From: Acidobacteriota bacterium | GTDB lineage: Bacteria > Acidobacteriota > Terriglobia > Terriglobales > Acidobacteriaceae | Direction: 5' to 3' | Length of the DNA stretch: 64,000 bases | NCBI GenBank assembly: GCA_013289795.1 | Contig: JABCZH010000017.1 | Span: 1 to 64,000 of the forward strand | Part shown: piece after piece, positions 42,940 to 52,800 of the stretch | Layout: each line of letters opens with the position of its first letter | Numbering within the stretch: position 1 is the stretch's first letter | Program-made: the position numbers and the translations under genes | The notes under the pieces: generated by a model | The model's database searches: none | What the model was told of the DNA's origin: nothing | Seen by the model: only the letters and a program-made list of their open reading frames with translations

Positions 42940-43977
42940 ATGCGCACAGTGTCAGGCTACTCAGAGTCAGCAACGACGCGTGCGCAGTCACCTGGTGCTC
43001 CGGGCCTGCTGTGCGCCCGAGAACTGACGGTATGCTACGCCTCTAGAGGGGAGCCATCCTCTCCAGCATTATTGGGGATTGACTTCGACATCGCGCCTGG
43101 AGAGATCGTAGGAGTTCTCGGCGAATCAGGATCCGGAAAAAGCACGTTAGCCCTCTCAATCCTCGGGTTGCTTCCGGAATCCGCCGACATTGCTGGCTCA
43201 CTAGTTTTCGAAGGCAAAGACTTGCTGCGATTCGACGAGTCAGCGTGGCGAGGCATCCGCGGCGCGCGGATTGCGATGGTGTTTCAAGAGCCCGGACTTT
43301 CATTAAGCCCGGTAATGCGCGTGGGCAGTCAGATCGCGGAGGTGCTCCGGGCGCACCGGCAAGAGGGAAGCAACCATCGCAAGCTGCAGGTCGAAGCAGT
43401 CCTCGCAGAAGTCGGGCTCACCCAGGTTGATCGAATCTACAAGGCCTACTCGCATCAGTTGAGCGGAGGGGAACTTCAGCGAGTTGCCCTGTCGCAGGCC
43501 CTGGCCTGCCGCCCGGATTTGATCGTTGCCGACGAGCCCACTCGATCTCTTGACGGGACGCGGCAAAAGGAAATGCTAGACCTGTTGCGGGAAACCAATC
43601 GGAAGTTCGGATGCGCGCTCATTTTTATTACGCACAACCCGGGGCTGCTCGCCGGATTTGCCGATCGCGTCATCGTGATGTATGCCGGTCGTATTGTCGA
43701 GGAGGGTCCGGTTTCACGGGTCTTCCGCCGGCCGCTACATCCATACACCAAAGGGTTGCTGCAGTTGATGCCGACTTCTTTACAGTATGCGGGTCGAACT
43801 CGGGGACAACATCTGCCTGTACTTCCCGGGACCCTCACGGATGATGATCATCTCAGCCCAGGCTGCAGCTTCGCATCACGTTGCTCGGCGAGAACACAGG
43901 TTTGCCAAACTGAATTCCCGGCCGAGGTAGCGCCGGAAAAAGGTCGCCGTGTGAGTTGCTTCAACTATGAAAACTGA
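42940..43977 (+). CDS. Peptide/nickel-type ABC transporter ATPase 1 (DppD/OppD-like)
   Basis: 345 aa from ATG 42940; an in-frame GTG at 42949 is also possible and no ribosome binding site is obvious. The frame extends back to 42445 but would overlap the activase gene, so that is rejected. Walker A is GESGSGKST, the signature is LSGGELQRVALSQAL, Walker B is DLIVADEP, and the switch His lies in IFITHNPGLL. The C-terminal oligopeptide domain shows HPYTKGLLQLMP and the Cys-rich CSFASRCSARTQVC, which may hold an iron-sulfur cluster or zinc. It drives import with the second ATPase, whose start overlaps its end by 11 bp. First gene of a seven-gene chain. Confidence 0.93.
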   Translation: MRTVSGYSESATTRAQSPGAPGLLCARELTVCYASRGEPSSPALLGIDFDIAPGEIVGVLGESGSGKSTLALSILGLLPESADIAGSLVFEGKDLLRFDESAWRGIRGARIAMVFQEPGLSLSPVMRVGSQIAEVLRAHRQEGSNHRKLQVEAVLAEVGLTQVDRIYKAYSHQLSGGELQRVALSQALACRPDLIVADEPTRSLDGTRQKEMLDLLRETNRKFGCALIFITHNPGLLAGFADRVIVMYAGRIVEEGPVSRVFRRPLHPYTKGLLQLMPTSLQYAGRTRGQHLPVLPGTLTDDDHLSPGCSFASRCSARTQVCQTEFPAEVAPEKGRRVSCFNYEN

Positions 43978-44821
43978 AGAAGCAGCCCAGCGTGCTCGTA
44001 CACCCGCACACATCCGAGCGGTCGGGCTCAGCAAGAGTTACGTACAACGCGCGCCGTTTTCGCACAAGAAGTTCGCCATTGACGCGTTGCTGGATGTTCA
44101 ACTCGAGGTCTCACCCGCGACACTGACCGCTCTGGTGGGTGAGTCAGGTTCTGGGAAATCGACTCTGGCGCGTTGTTTGGCCATGTTGGAGAAGCCGGAC
44201 TGCGGCGAGATATGGTTCGAAGGAAAGGAAATATCGCGGTCCGGAAGCTGGGAACTGGCCTGGTTGCGACCCAAGATTCAGATGATCCATCAAGATTCCG
44301 CTGGCGCATTGAATCCACGCTTCACCGCCGCCCAAGTCATCGCTGAGCCGCTGGAGATTCAGCGGAGGGAAAGCGGCCCCAAATTGCGCTCGCGGGTTTG
44401 CGAATTGATGGAGGAGGTCGGACTACCTGCGAATTGGGCGGATCGGCGCCCACTGGAGCTTAGCGGCGGCCAGCGGCAGCGGCTGGCAATCGCGCGCGCG
44501 ATTGCCCTGAAGCCGGCATTCCTGATTCTCGACGAATCGCTTTCCGGGTTGGATCTCTCGACTCAAGCCCAAATTTTGAACCTGTTGCTGGATCTTCAAA
44601 AGGCCCACTCGTTGACGTATCTATTGATTTCGCACGATCTCAGCCTGGTTGAACAGGTCGCGGATTTTGTCGCGGTGATGCACCAAGGCAGAATGGTTGA
44701 GCACGGCGCAGGGCAAGACATTTTCGGCAGCCCTCGCCACGCTCACACCCGTGAGCTGCTGGGTTCAGTTCGGTTGGTGGAATCAGCCTTTCGCGCGGCA
44801 CAGGCGGGAGGCCAGCAGTGA
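43967..44821 (+). CDS. Peptide/nickel-type ABC transporter ATPase 2 (DppF/OppF-like)
   Basis: 284 aa. ATG 43967 overlaps the end of the first ATPase gene. Walker A is GESGSGKST in LTALVGESGSGKSTLARCLA, the signature is LSGGQRQRLAIARAI, Walker B is FLILDES with the catalytic Asp and Glu, and the His switch is LLISHDLSLVEQ. It lacks the extended Cys-rich tail of its partner, as DppF proteins often do. Its stop overlaps the start of the first permease by four bases, so it is translated in step with the membrane part. Confidence 0.93.
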   Translation: MKTEEAAQRARTPAHIRAVGLSKSYVQRAPFSHKKFAIDALLDVQLEVSPATLTALVGESGSGKSTLARCLAMLEKPDCGEIWFEGKEISRSGSWELAWLRPKIQMIHQDSAGALNPRFTAAQVIAEPLEIQRRESGPKLRSRVCELMEEVGLPANWADRRPLELSGGQRQRLAIARAIALKPAFLILDESLSGLDLSTQAQILNLLLDLQKAHSLTYLLISHDLSLVEQVADFVAVMHQGRMVEHGAGQDIFGSPRHAHTRELLGSVRLVESAFRAAQAGGQQ

Positions 44822-45786
44822 ACTATCTGGAACGACGCGTCATTCATGGCGTGCTGCTTTTGGCTGGAGTGTCCGTCCTCTGCTTTGCGTTTGGCGTCAT
44901 GGCTCCGGGCGACTTCTTCGACGAAATGAAACTCAACCCACAGATTTCGCCGGCTACGGTTGCGGCTCTGCGGTCGCAGTACGGGATCGATCAACCGCTC
45001 CCTTTGCGGTATGGCCGTTGGGTAGAGTCTGTTCTCCGTGGAGAATGGGGCTATTCCTTCGCATATAACTGCCCGGTCAGAAGTCTTTTAATGGTGCGGG
45101 CGGGTAACACGCTGCTCTTGACCACGCTGGCAACGTTGTTGGCGTGGCTGATTGCCCTTCCGCTGGGGGTTTGGACCGCCAACCGTCGCGGGCGATGGGA
45201 TGACCGGTTGGGCCTGGCCGGAACCACCTTACTTCTTTCCGTACCCGAACTCGTAATCGCCCTGGTCCTTCTTTATTTGGCAGTGCGCACGCATGCTCTG
45301 CCGGCCGGAGGCATGGTCTCCGTGGGTTTTGGCGGTCTCGGCAAACAAGCCCAACTGATCGACCTCGCGTCGCATCTGGTTATTCCGGCGGCGACTCTGG
45401 TGTTGGCTAGCCTGCCGCTTTTGGTGAGGCACATCCGGGCCAGTGTGCTTGAGGTTTTGCAAGCGCCATTCGTTCAAGCAGCTCGGGCGCACGGCATCGG
45501 AGGCGCGAGGCTGTTATTCCGCTATGTGCTGCCTGCCGCCGCCAATCCGCTGAGCTCTTTGCTTGGGTTATCGATCGGAGGCCTCCTCAGTGGTTCGCTG
45601 CTGGTGGAGGTGATTACGGGTTGGCCTGGCATGGGACCTCTCTTGCTCGAAGCCTCTCTGGCCCGGGACGTCCACGTTGTGATCGGCGCGGTGATGGCTT
45701 CCACATTTTTCATGATTGCCGGGAGCATGGTGGCGGATGTCTTGCTGGTTGTTCTGGACCCCCGGGTTAGGCTGGGCTCGACATGA
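44818..45786 (+). CDS. ABC transporter permease 1 (DppB/OppB-like)
   Basis: 322 aa from GTG 44818 (GTGA overlap with the previous stop). Six or so membrane helices: one at residues 8-30, a periplasmic loop typical of DppB, then LLLTTLATLLAWLIALPLGVW, LGLAGTTLLLSVPELVIALVLLYL, VIPAATLVLASLPLLVRHI and MGPLLLEASLARDVHVVIGAVMASTFFMIAG. The EAA loop that contacts the ATPase is in VLEVLQAPFVQAARAHGIGGARLLFRYVLP. It forms the channel with the following permease. Confidence 0.92.
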   Translation: MNYLERRVIHGVLLLAGVSVLCFAFGVMAPGDFFDEMKLNPQISPATVAALRSQYGIDQPLPLRYGRWVESVLRGEWGYSFAYNCPVRSLLMVRAGNTLLLTTLATLLAWLIALPLGVWTANRRGRWDDRLGLAGTTLLLSVPELVIALVLLYLAVRTHALPAGGMVSVGFGGLGKQAQLIDLASHLVIPAATLVLASLPLLVRHIRASVLEVLQAPFVQAARAHGIGGARLLFRYVLPAAANPLSSLLGLSIGGLLSGSLLVEVITGWPGMGPLLLEASLARDVHVVIGAVMASTFFMIAGSMVADVLLVVLDPRVRLGST

Positions 45787-46811
45787 GGAACAAGCCGCGA
45801 ATCGTCGCTGCCTTGATATTGCTGCTGTCGCTGCACGCTGCAATACTGCTTGCGAAATTTGTCACGCCCTATGACCCGGCAGTCCAGAATCGGGATTTCC
45901 CGTTTGCCCCACCGACCCGAATTCATTTTGTTGATTCCCGCGGGCATGTGCACCTTCGTCCTTTCGTATACCAATGGAAGGCCCGTCCCGACACCTTCAA
46001 CGAATATGACGAGGCACGGGACAAAAGCTACCCGGTGCGATTCTTCATCCAGGGCCCGGAACACAAACTTGCAGGCTTGCTGCGATCGCATGTTCATCTG
46101 TTTGGAGTGGAGGACCCCGCGCAGATCTTCCTGGCTGGTACGGACGCATACGGGCGCGACCAGTTCTCGAGAATTCTGTATGGCGGACAAGTTTCGCTGG
46201 CGGCTGGCCTTCTCGCTACGGTAATCTCCCTTTTCCTCGGGCTGGTTGTGGGCTGCATTTCAGGCTTTTACGGCAGATGGATCGACGATTCCGCAATGCG
46301 CCTGGTGGAACTGTTTCTGGTGCTGCCATGGCTTTACTTCTTGCTGGCGGTGCGCTCGTTCCTGCCGCTTCACATCAGCCCGACGCAAACTTTCTTTCTA
46401 CTGGTTACGGTGATTGGAACCATCGGCTGGGCGCGCCCCGCGCGACTGGTTCGAGGCATTGTGCTCAGCGCTAAGAGTCGAAACTACGTGATCGCCAGCC
46501 GGGGTTTTGGGGCGTCAGACTATTACATGCTCCGCCGTCATGTTTTACCCCACACCTACGGCATCCTGCTCACACAGGCCGCTTTGCTCGTACCTCAATA
46601 TGTGGTGGCTGAAGTTACTCTGTCATTTCTTGGATTGGGTCTGAGTGAGCCTGCACCAAGCTGGGGGAACCTGCTCGCGAACTTGCAGCAATACAACGTG
46701 CTGGTTTCTTACTGGTGGATGTTTGCGCCGGCGCTGGCTCTGGTGATTGTCTCTCTTGGTTACCTTCAGATGGCCAACGCGGTTCAGGAGTTACAATCTG
46801 GCTCAATCTGA
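45783..46811 (+). CDS. ABC transporter permease 2 (DppC/OppC-like)
   Basis: 342 aa from ATG 45783 (ATGA overlap). One N-terminal helix (IVAALILLLSLHAAILLA), a longer than usual soluble segment at about residues 30-120, then the five-helix core (VSLAAGLLATVISLFLGLVVG, LVELFLVLPWLYFLLAV, FLLVTVIGTIGWARPA, YVVAEVTLSFLGLGLS, MFAPALALVIVSLGYLQMANAV). The EAA loop is SAKSRNYVIASRGFGASDYYMLRRHVLPH. The inserted segment may contact the binding protein encoded next. Confidence 0.92.
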   Translation: MRNKPRIVAALILLLSLHAAILLAKFVTPYDPAVQNRDFPFAPPTRIHFVDSRGHVHLRPFVYQWKARPDTFNEYDEARDKSYPVRFFIQGPEHKLAGLLRSHVHLFGVEDPAQIFLAGTDAYGRDQFSRILYGGQVSLAAGLLATVISLFLGLVVGCISGFYGRWIDDSAMRLVELFLVLPWLYFLLAVRSFLPLHISPTQTFFLLVTVIGTIGWARPARLVRGIVLSAKSRNYVIASRGFGASDYYMLRRHVLPHTYGILLTQAALLVPQYVVAEVTLSFLGLGLSEPAPSWGNLLANLQQYNVLVSYWWMFAPALALVIVSLGYLQMANAVQELQSGSI

Positions 46812-46823
46812 AGGTTGAGCTGC

Positions 46824-48608
46824 GTGGAGACCTTTGTGCATCGATGGCGTTCTGTTGCCACTCTCGTACTTGTCTGTAGCGGTGCTTGTTTCGCAGCCTT
46901 AGGTCCCCAGCCGGTCCTGCGCGGCGAAGACCTGCAAACCACAGACAATCAGATCGGCCGCTACGGCGGTACTCTGATTGTTGCGCAACGGAGTGAGCCC
47001 AAGACACTGAATCCAGTCATCGCGGCGGATGCACCTTCGCGGGAGGTCATCGGCCGGCTGACCGCGGATCTGATTCACATCAACCGAGCGTCGCAGCAGA
47101 CTGAGCCGGCGCTCGCAAAATCCTGGGGCATATCTAAGGATGGCCGGATTTTCACCATCAAGCTGCGCCACGGTCTGCGTTTCTCCGACGGCCAACCTTT
47201 TAACGCCGACGATGTTGTGTTCTCTTTCCAGGTTTACCTCGACGAGAAAGTTCATTCTTCGCAGCGCGACCTGCTGGTGGTGGGCGGGAAACCAATCGAA
47301 GTACAGAAGATTGATCAATACATGGTGCGTTTCACGCTTTCGCAGCCCTATGCCGCCGCCGAACGAATTTTCGATAGTCTGGCGATGATGCCGCGGCATC
47401 TCCTGGAAAAGCCATACAAAGAAGGTCAATTCGCTCAAGTATGGGCCTTGACCACGTCTCCAGCTGAAATGGCAGGTATGGGACCGTTTCGCATGAAGGA
47501 ATACGTTCCGGGTCAAAAGATCGTACTTGAGCGCAACCCTTATTATTGGAAAGCTGACCAAAGCAAGAATCGCCTTCCCTATCTGGACGAACTGGCATTC
47601 CTTTTTGTGGGAAACGAGGACGCCCAGGTCATTCGTTTCCAGGCAGGCGAGACAGACATCATAAGCCGGCTCAGTGCGGACAACTATGCGCTGTTGTCGA
47701 AAGACGCAGCCAGTCGCGGAACTGCATTCTTCGATCTGGGTCCAAGCCTCGAGTACGACTTTCTAGTATTCAATCTCAACGATCTCAAGAAAGACACCGA
47801 CAACATCGCCGCCAAGCAGGCGTGGTTTCGGGAGGTGAAATTTCGGCAGGCAGTCTCGTCCGCGATTGATCGCGACTCCATCGTGAAATTGGTGTATGCC
47901 GGGCACGGGGCTGCGCTGTGGGGAAACGTGAGTCCTTCGAACAAACAATGGGTAGATCAGGTGCTTCCCCATCCGCCAAGATCGCTTGAGCGGGCGCGAG
48001 AATTGTTGAAATCCGCTGGCTTTGCCTGGCGGGCTGACGGCGCGCTGCTCGACCGCCAGGGCAAGGTCGTGGAATTTTCGATTATCACTAGCACCTCCAA
48101 TGCTCAGCGCACGAAAATGGCCACCCTCATCCAAGACGACCTGAGCAAGCTGGGCATGAATGTCCACGTGGTTCCACTGGAATTCCGGGCGGTCCTCGAC
48201 CGGGTCTTCCAGACCTACGATTACGAGGCCAGCATCATGGCCTTGGGCGGCGGCGATGCTGATCCGAATCCGGAGATGAACGTTTGGTTGTCGAGTGGAG
48301 GCACGCATCTCTGGCACCTGGGCGAGTCCACACCCGCGACCCACTGGGAGGCGCAGATCGATCAGTTGATGCAGAAGCAGATGGTGCAGCTCAAGTACAA
48401 GGAGCGCAAACACCTTTACGACCAGGTGCAAGAGACGGTCGCAGCAAATGTTCCGTTCATCTTTCTGGCTACGCCCGATGTTCTGGTAGGCGCGACGAGG
48501 ACTTTGGGGAACTTCAAGCCGGCGATCCTTGATCCAAATACTCTGTGGAATGTCGAGCAACTCTACTTCCTTCCCGGAAACGGAACCCCCGCCGGTGGAA
48601 AGCCGTGA
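46824..48608 (+). CDS. ABC transporter substrate-binding protein, family 5 (peptide/nickel type)
   Basis: 594 aa from GTG 46824, chosen because GAAGG lies nine bases upstream; a TTG at 46815 is the alternative. The signal peptide (VATLVLVCSGACFAALG) is followed by GGTLIVAQRSEPKTLNPVIAAD, the usual opening of SBP_bac_5 proteins, and KSWGISKDGRIFTIKLRHGLRFSDGQPFNADDVVFSF, GPFRMKEYVPGQKIVLERNPYYW and AVSSAIDRDSIVKLVYAGHG. The ligand is probably a short peptide, but this family also binds sugars, nickel and other compounds. Its last codon overlaps the start of the sigma factor gene, tying nutrient uptake to the regulatory genes downstream. Confidence 0.93.
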   Translation: METFVHRWRSVATLVLVCSGACFAALGPQPVLRGEDLQTTDNQIGRYGGTLIVAQRSEPKTLNPVIAADAPSREVIGRLTADLIHINRASQQTEPALAKSWGISKDGRIFTIKLRHGLRFSDGQPFNADDVVFSFQVYLDEKVHSSQRDLLVVGGKPIEVQKIDQYMVRFTLSQPYAAAERIFDSLAMMPRHLLEKPYKEGQFAQVWALTTSPAEMAGMGPFRMKEYVPGQKIVLERNPYYWKADQSKNRLPYLDELAFLFVGNEDAQVIRFQAGETDIISRLSADNYALLSKDAASRGTAFFDLGPSLEYDFLVFNLNDLKKDTDNIAAKQAWFREVKFRQAVSSAIDRDSIVKLVYAGHGAALWGNVSPSNKQWVDQVLPHPPRSLERARELLKSAGFAWRADGALLDRQGKVVEFSIITSTSNAQRTKMATLIQDDLSKLGMNVHVVPLEFRAVLDRVFQTYDYEASIMALGGGDADPNPEMNVWLSSGGTHLWHLGESTPATHWEAQIDQLMQKQMVQLKYKERKHLYDQVQETVAANVPFIFLATPDVLVGATRTLGNFKPAILDPNTLWNVEQLYFLPGNGTPAGGKP

Positions 48609-49189
48609 GTCCGGCAACCTCCGTCCGCCCGTTAGCCTGGCCGGACGAGCGATTGGTTCGGGAGTGCTGCAAAGGCAGCCAGGACGCCTGGTCTGCGCTG
48701 ATTGAGAAATATAAGAACCTCATTTTCTCGATACCCATCAAGTTTGGTCTATCTCGCGAGGATTCCGCCGACGTGTTCCAAGCGGTGTGCGTCGAATTGC
48801 TGGCAGGACTGCCCAAATTGCGCGAAGCGAAGGCGCTGCCTAAGTGGCTCATGCAAACCACCTATCACCAATGCCTGCGCTGGAAAAGAGACCGTTTGAA
48901 TCTTCTTGACGACCCTCGGGCAATCGAGAAGCGTTTGGAAGTCGACCCCAAAGAATTGCCCGAAGAGATGTTTAACCAGATACAGCGTGAGCAGAGCGTA
49001 CGGGAAGCGATCTCTGCGCTGCCTGCGCGATGCAACCAGATGGTCGCGATGCTGTTCTTCGAAGATCCGCCCCGTCCTTATGAGGAAGTCGCGAAGCAAC
49101 TTCAGCTTGCCACCGGTTCCATCGGGTTTATTCGGGGAAGGTGTTTGAAGAAGCTGCGACAGTTGCTGGAAGAGAAGGGTTTCCGGTGA
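48605..49189 (+). CDS. ECF-like sigma factor coupled to the CHAT protease
   Basis: 194 aa from GTG 48605, overlapping the binding-protein stop (GTGA) with GGTGGAAA upstream. Region 2 is visible (WSALIEKYKNLIFSIPIKFGLSREDSADVFQAVCVELLAGLPKLREAKALPKWLMQTTYHQCLRWKR). Region 4 is a degenerate helix-turn-helix (REAISALPARCNQMVAMLFFEDPPRPYEEVAKQLQLATGSIGFIRGRCLKKLRQLLEEKG). It lacks obvious extra domains. Translation is coupled on both sides, to the importer and to the TPR-CHAT gene, so it is likely controlled by one of them. The zinc-finger protein at 52174 is the candidate anti-sigma factor. Confidence 0.88.
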   Translation: MSPATSVRPLAWPDERLVRECCKGSQDAWSALIEKYKNLIFSIPIKFGLSREDSADVFQAVCVELLAGLPKLREAKALPKWLMQTTYHQCLRWKRDRLNLLDDPRAIEKRLEVDPKELPEEMFNQIQREQSVREAISALPARCNQMVAMLFFEDPPRPYEEVAKQLQLATGSIGFIRGRCLKKLRQLLEEKGFR

Positions 49190-52050
49190 CTCCGCCGCGT
49201 CGTCCGCCAAGTGAGCAGGCGTTAGTGGAAAAGCTGCTGGCCCTCGACGACGAGGCCCGGCGAGCAGCATTCTTGACGCGCCACCGCTCCTTGCTTCGCT
49301 CAGAACTCGTCATCAAACTCACTGACCAGGTACGGGAACAAGTTCGGGTAGACGTCCAGCAGGCGCTTCGCATGGCCGATGCCGCCCTCGGCATTGCCCA
49401 CAGACTTGAAGACAAAGGATCCTTGGCCCGGGCTCTGCGCGCCAAGGCAAATGCTCTCTACGCCAAGGGTGAACACGCTTCCGCGGTTGATCTTCACGAA
49501 CAAGCCGCCGCTCTTTTTGACGCTGTCGGTGATACTCATGAAGTCGCGCGCACGCTGAGTGGATCAATCCAACCTCTCCACCTGATGGGTGAATACAACC
49601 GCGCTTTCGCCGCCGGGGAACGTGCGCGAAAGATATTTGCCGCCGATGGCAACACCTGGAGGCTGGCTCGCCTCGAGATCAACATCGGCAACATCTATTA
49701 CCGGCAAGACCGCTTTGCCGAAGCACTGGCTTGCTATGAGCGCGCGTATCAGGGATTGACGGCGCAACAGGATCCGGAAGGGATTGCCGCAGTTCTCAGC
49801 AACATGGCGACTTGCTACATCAGCCTGAATGCGTTTTCTAAGGCCCTGGATTCCTACCAAAAGGCCCGTCAGTTCTGCGCCCAGCACGACATGCCCGTGC
49901 TGGTAACCCAGGCGGATTACAACATTGCTTATCTCCACTACCTGCGGGGGGAGTACAGCCGGGCCATTGAAATGCTGCGGGCCACGCGCGTCAACTCCAA
50001 AAGAGAGGGCGATGCCTACCACCACGCTTTGTGCAACCTGGATTTGTCTGAGCTCTACCTGGAGTTGAACCTCAGTTCAGAGGCGGCCGAACTCGCCCAG
50101 CAGGGCTACGAGGGCTTTCGGAAACTGGGGATGGGATATGAGAGCGCGAAGTGCCTGGCATTCTCGGCGATGGCAGCCAGTCAGCAGGGGCACGGATTTG
50201 AGGGCCTTAAGCTTTTCTCGCAAGCGCGGGAAATGTTCGTCAAGGAAAAGAACCGAGCGTGGCCTTCCCTGATCGACCTGTATCGGGCGCTCGTCTTCTT
50301 CAACGAAGGACGGTTGTTCGAGGCACGGCGCCACTGCAACGAAGCACTGGAGTCGTTCCAGGCATTGAAGCTGGCGAACAAGTCTGTTCTGGCCCAACTC
50401 TTGTTGGCAAGAATTGCGGTGCGGACAGACAACCCGGGCGAAGCCTTCAAACACGCCAGCGCCGCGCTCGAGGCAACTCCAGAACTGGACTCGCCTGTCC
50501 TCACCTATCAGGCTCATCTTCTGTTGGGAAATGTGCACTCTGTGAGAGAAGATCGCGAGAAGGCCTATGCCTCCTACCAGAATGCACGGGAGGCGCTGGA
50601 GAAGCTTCGCGGCAACTTGCGCGGAGAAGAGCTGAAGATCGCTTTCATAAAGAACCGCCTGGAAGTGTACGAAAACCTGGTCGAACTCTGCCTGGGTCGG
50701 CTGGATGATCGGGCCGCATCCGAAGACGCATTCACTTATATTGAGCAGGCAAAGTCTCGCAGTTTGATGGACATGTTCGTCAGCCCTGCCCCGGCGCTCG
50801 CCGAGAATGCGCCCGGCCAGAGCGAACTGGTTCGCTCCATCAAGGACCTCCGGGAGGAGTTGAACTGGTACTACAACCTGATCGAACGGGAGCAGCTTCG
50901 GCCTGAGGAACGATCTCCTGCAAGAATCGCCACTCTTCAAAAACAAGCTCGCCACCGCGAAAAAGAATTGGTGCGGGTGCTACAGGAAGCGACGGAAGCC
51001 GATGCGACCCAGGCCGGATTGCAGACTCCCAGCCACGTTCCTCTTGCCAACATTCGTGCTGCCATCCCTGCAGATACGCTGCTGGTAGAGTACTTCCGGG
51101 TTCGCGACCGGATCCTCGTCTGCGTGGTTGGACCACAAACCCTGGAGATTCTTCCCGTCACCCTGGAAACCAGAGTCGCCGGCCTGCTGCGCCTGCTGCA
51201 GTTTCAACTTTCCAAGTTCCATTTGAATCCGCAATACCTCGAAACATTCCATGATTCTCTGGTCCGGGCGACCCAGGCGCACCTGAAGGAACTCTATGAC
51301 GAATTGATCTTGCCCATTGCTCCCCGGCTGAAGGCCAGCCATCTGATTTTTGTGCCTCACGGGCTTCTGCATTATGTGCCTTTCCACGCGCTGTTCGACG
51401 GATCGCAGCATCTGATTGACCGCCACACGATCTCCTATTCGCCGAGTGCCAGTATTTTTGCGCTGTGCCAGGCCAGGATCGCGAATACCACGGGAAGCTC
51501 GCTCATATTCGGCATCCCGGACCCCCAGGCCCCTGCAATACTCGACGAAGTTAACGCCCTCAACGGTATTCTCGATCAGTCGGAGCTGTTCGTCGGCCAG
51601 AACGCCAGTGAAGAAGTCTTGCGCGGCAAGGGACCGGGAAGCCGTCTCATTCACATTGCCACTCATGGCCGCTTTCGCCAGGACAACCCCATGTTCTCCG
51701 CCATCCGGCTGGGAGATTCTTTCCTTAGCTTGTTCGATCTTTACCAACTCAGACTGCCGGTTGAATTGATTACCTTAAGCGGGTGCTCCACCGGCCTCAA
51801 CGTGGTATCAGCTGGTGATGAGTTAGTGGGCCTGGCGCGCGGCCTGCTTCATGCCGGCGCGCAGTCCCTGATACTCAGTCTTTGGGATGTGCACGACCAG
51901 AGCACAGCGGAGTTTATGGCCGTTTTCTATCGCCTGCTGCAGCAGGGGAAAACCAAAGTGGTCGCACTGCAAGCCGCTATGCTAGAGCTTCGATCCAGGT
52001 ATCCCCATTGTTATCAATGGGCTCCATTCATTTTGGTCGGCAAAGTGTAG
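49186..52050 (+). CDS. TPR-CHAT domain protein (caspase-like protease)
   Basis: 954 aa from GTG 49186 (GTGA overlap, AGAAGGG upstream). A leading helical region is followed by about ten TPR units between residues 45 and 500 (for example GNIYYRQDRFAEALACYERAY, ATCYISLNAFSKALDSYQKAR, LGNVHSVREDREKAYASYQNAR). A coiled segment comes at about 510-620. The CHAT domain spans about 640-954 with the catalytic dyad His827 (HIATHGRF) and Cys867 (LSGCSTGLN), then GDELVGLARGLLHAGAQSLILSLWDVHD. CHAT proteases cut partner proteins once activated by TPR-bound signals. The gene context (sigma factor, anti-sigma-like protein, subtilase) suggests a proteolytic signalling or cell-fate module. Targets unknown. 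Confidence 0.93.
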   Translation: MTPPRRPPSEQALVEKLLALDDEARRAAFLTRHRSLLRSELVIKLTDQVREQVRVDVQQALRMADAALGIAHRLEDKGSLARALRAKANALYAKGEHASAVDLHEQAAALFDAVGDTHEVARTLSGSIQPLHLMGEYNRAFAAGERARKIFAADGNTWRLARLEINIGNIYYRQDRFAEALACYERAYQGLTAQQDPEGIAAVLSNMATCYISLNAFSKALDSYQKARQFCAQHDMPVLVTQADYNIAYLHYLRGEYSRAIEMLRATRVNSKREGDAYHHALCNLDLSELYLELNLSSEAAELAQQGYEGFRKLGMGYESAKCLAFSAMAASQQGHGFEGLKLFSQAREMFVKEKNRAWPSLIDLYRALVFFNEGRLFEARRHCNEALESFQALKLANKSVLAQLLLARIAVRTDNPGEAFKHASAALEATPELDSPVLTYQAHLLLGNVHSVREDREKAYASYQNAREALEKLRGNLRGEELKIAFIKNRLEVYENLVELCLGRLDDRAASEDAFTYIEQAKSRSLMDMFVSPAPALAENAPGQSELVRSIKDLREELNWYYNLIEREQLRPEERSPARIATLQKQARHREKELVRVLQEATEADATQAGLQTPSHVPLANIRAAIPADTLLVEYFRVRDRILVCVVGPQTLEILPVTLETRVAGLLRLLQFQLSKFHLNPQYLETFHDSLVRATQAHLKELYDELILPIAPRLKASHLIFVPHGLLHYVPFHALFDGSQHLIDRHTISYSPSASIFALCQARIANTTGSSLIFGIPDPQAPAILDEVNALNGILDQSELFVGQNASEEVLRGKGPGSRLIHIATHGRFRQDNPMFSAIRLGDSFLSLFDLYQLRLPVELITLSGCSTGLNVVSAGDELVGLARGLLHAGAQSLILSLWDVHDQSTAEFMAVFYRLLQQGKTKVVALQAAMLELRSRYPHCYQWAPFILVGKV

Positions 52051-52173
52051 CCCTGCCAGAGAAATCTTTTTCAACCCCTATATTTTTCTTGCCCGTCAGT
52101 ACCCTTATTCCACGAAGCGAAAAAGCAGGAGTGGCTAGCTTCAGGTTTTGGATACTCCTACCGGGGATGACTG

Positions 52174-52800
52174 GTGAAACACTTTAGCGAAGCGCATTGG
52201 GCAGATTTTGTGCGGAGCCTGACGTCACCGAGAGACAGAATGGCAATGCAACAACACATCGAGGGTGGATGCCAGAAGTGCTCTGATACTCAGCGAATCT
52301 GGCAGAGTGTCTCGTCCATCGCGGATAGAGAATGGGCCTTCGCCCCGCCCGATGATACAGTGCGCGTCGTCAAGAGCCAGTTTGCCGCTGTGCAGCCAGC
52401 CGCAACCGGTGGTGTTCGTTTGGTGTTCGATTCCATGCTGCAGCCGCTAACAGCGGGAACTCGGGGCTCGGTAGCCGCCCGACAATTCCTGTACGAAACC
52501 GATGAATACTACATTGACCTTCGGCTCGAACCCCGCGCGCAGGCCGATAGGGCCTGCCTGATTGGCCAGGTCTTGAACCGGGCTGGCGCCGATCGCAGCG
52601 CGCCAGGATTAGCCGTCCGTCTGCAGGAAGGAACACGGCCGATCGCGCATACCTCCACCAACGAGTTTGGAGAGTTCCAACTGGAGCTTGCGGCGGGCAA
52701 CAGCCTGAACCTCTCGATAAGCGGTGGTGTTACCCACGAAGTCATCCTCCCCCTGTACGGAGTTAGCGTTAAACCGTTTAACAACAAAGGCTTAGATTAA
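52174..52800 (+). CDS. Anti-sigma-like zinc-finger protein with beta-sandwich tail
   Basis: 208 aa from GTG 52174 (GGGGA upstream). The N-terminus SEAHWADFVRSLTSPRDRMAMQQHIEGGCQKC has the H-x3-C-x2-C arrangement of anti-sigma zinc fingers. The middle is of low complexity, and the last 80 residues (IGQVLNRAGADRSAPGLAVRLQEGTRPIAHTSTNEFGEFQLELAAGNSLNLSI) form a carboxypeptidase-regulatory-like beta-sandwich. No membrane helix is visible, so it would act in the cytoplasm. Placed 123 bp after the CHAT gene and before the subtilase, it may hold the sigma factor and be cut by one of the proteases. That is inference. Confidence 0.75.
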   Translation: MKHFSEAHWADFVRSLTSPRDRMAMQQHIEGGCQKCSDTQRIWQSVSSIADREWAFAPPDDTVRVVKSQFAAVQPAATGGVRLVFDSMLQPLTAGTRGSVAARQFLYETDEYYIDLRLEPRAQADRACLIGQVLNRAGADRSAPGLAVRLQEGTRPIAHTSTNEFGEFQLELAAGNSLNLSISGGVTHEVILPLYGVSVKPFNNKGLD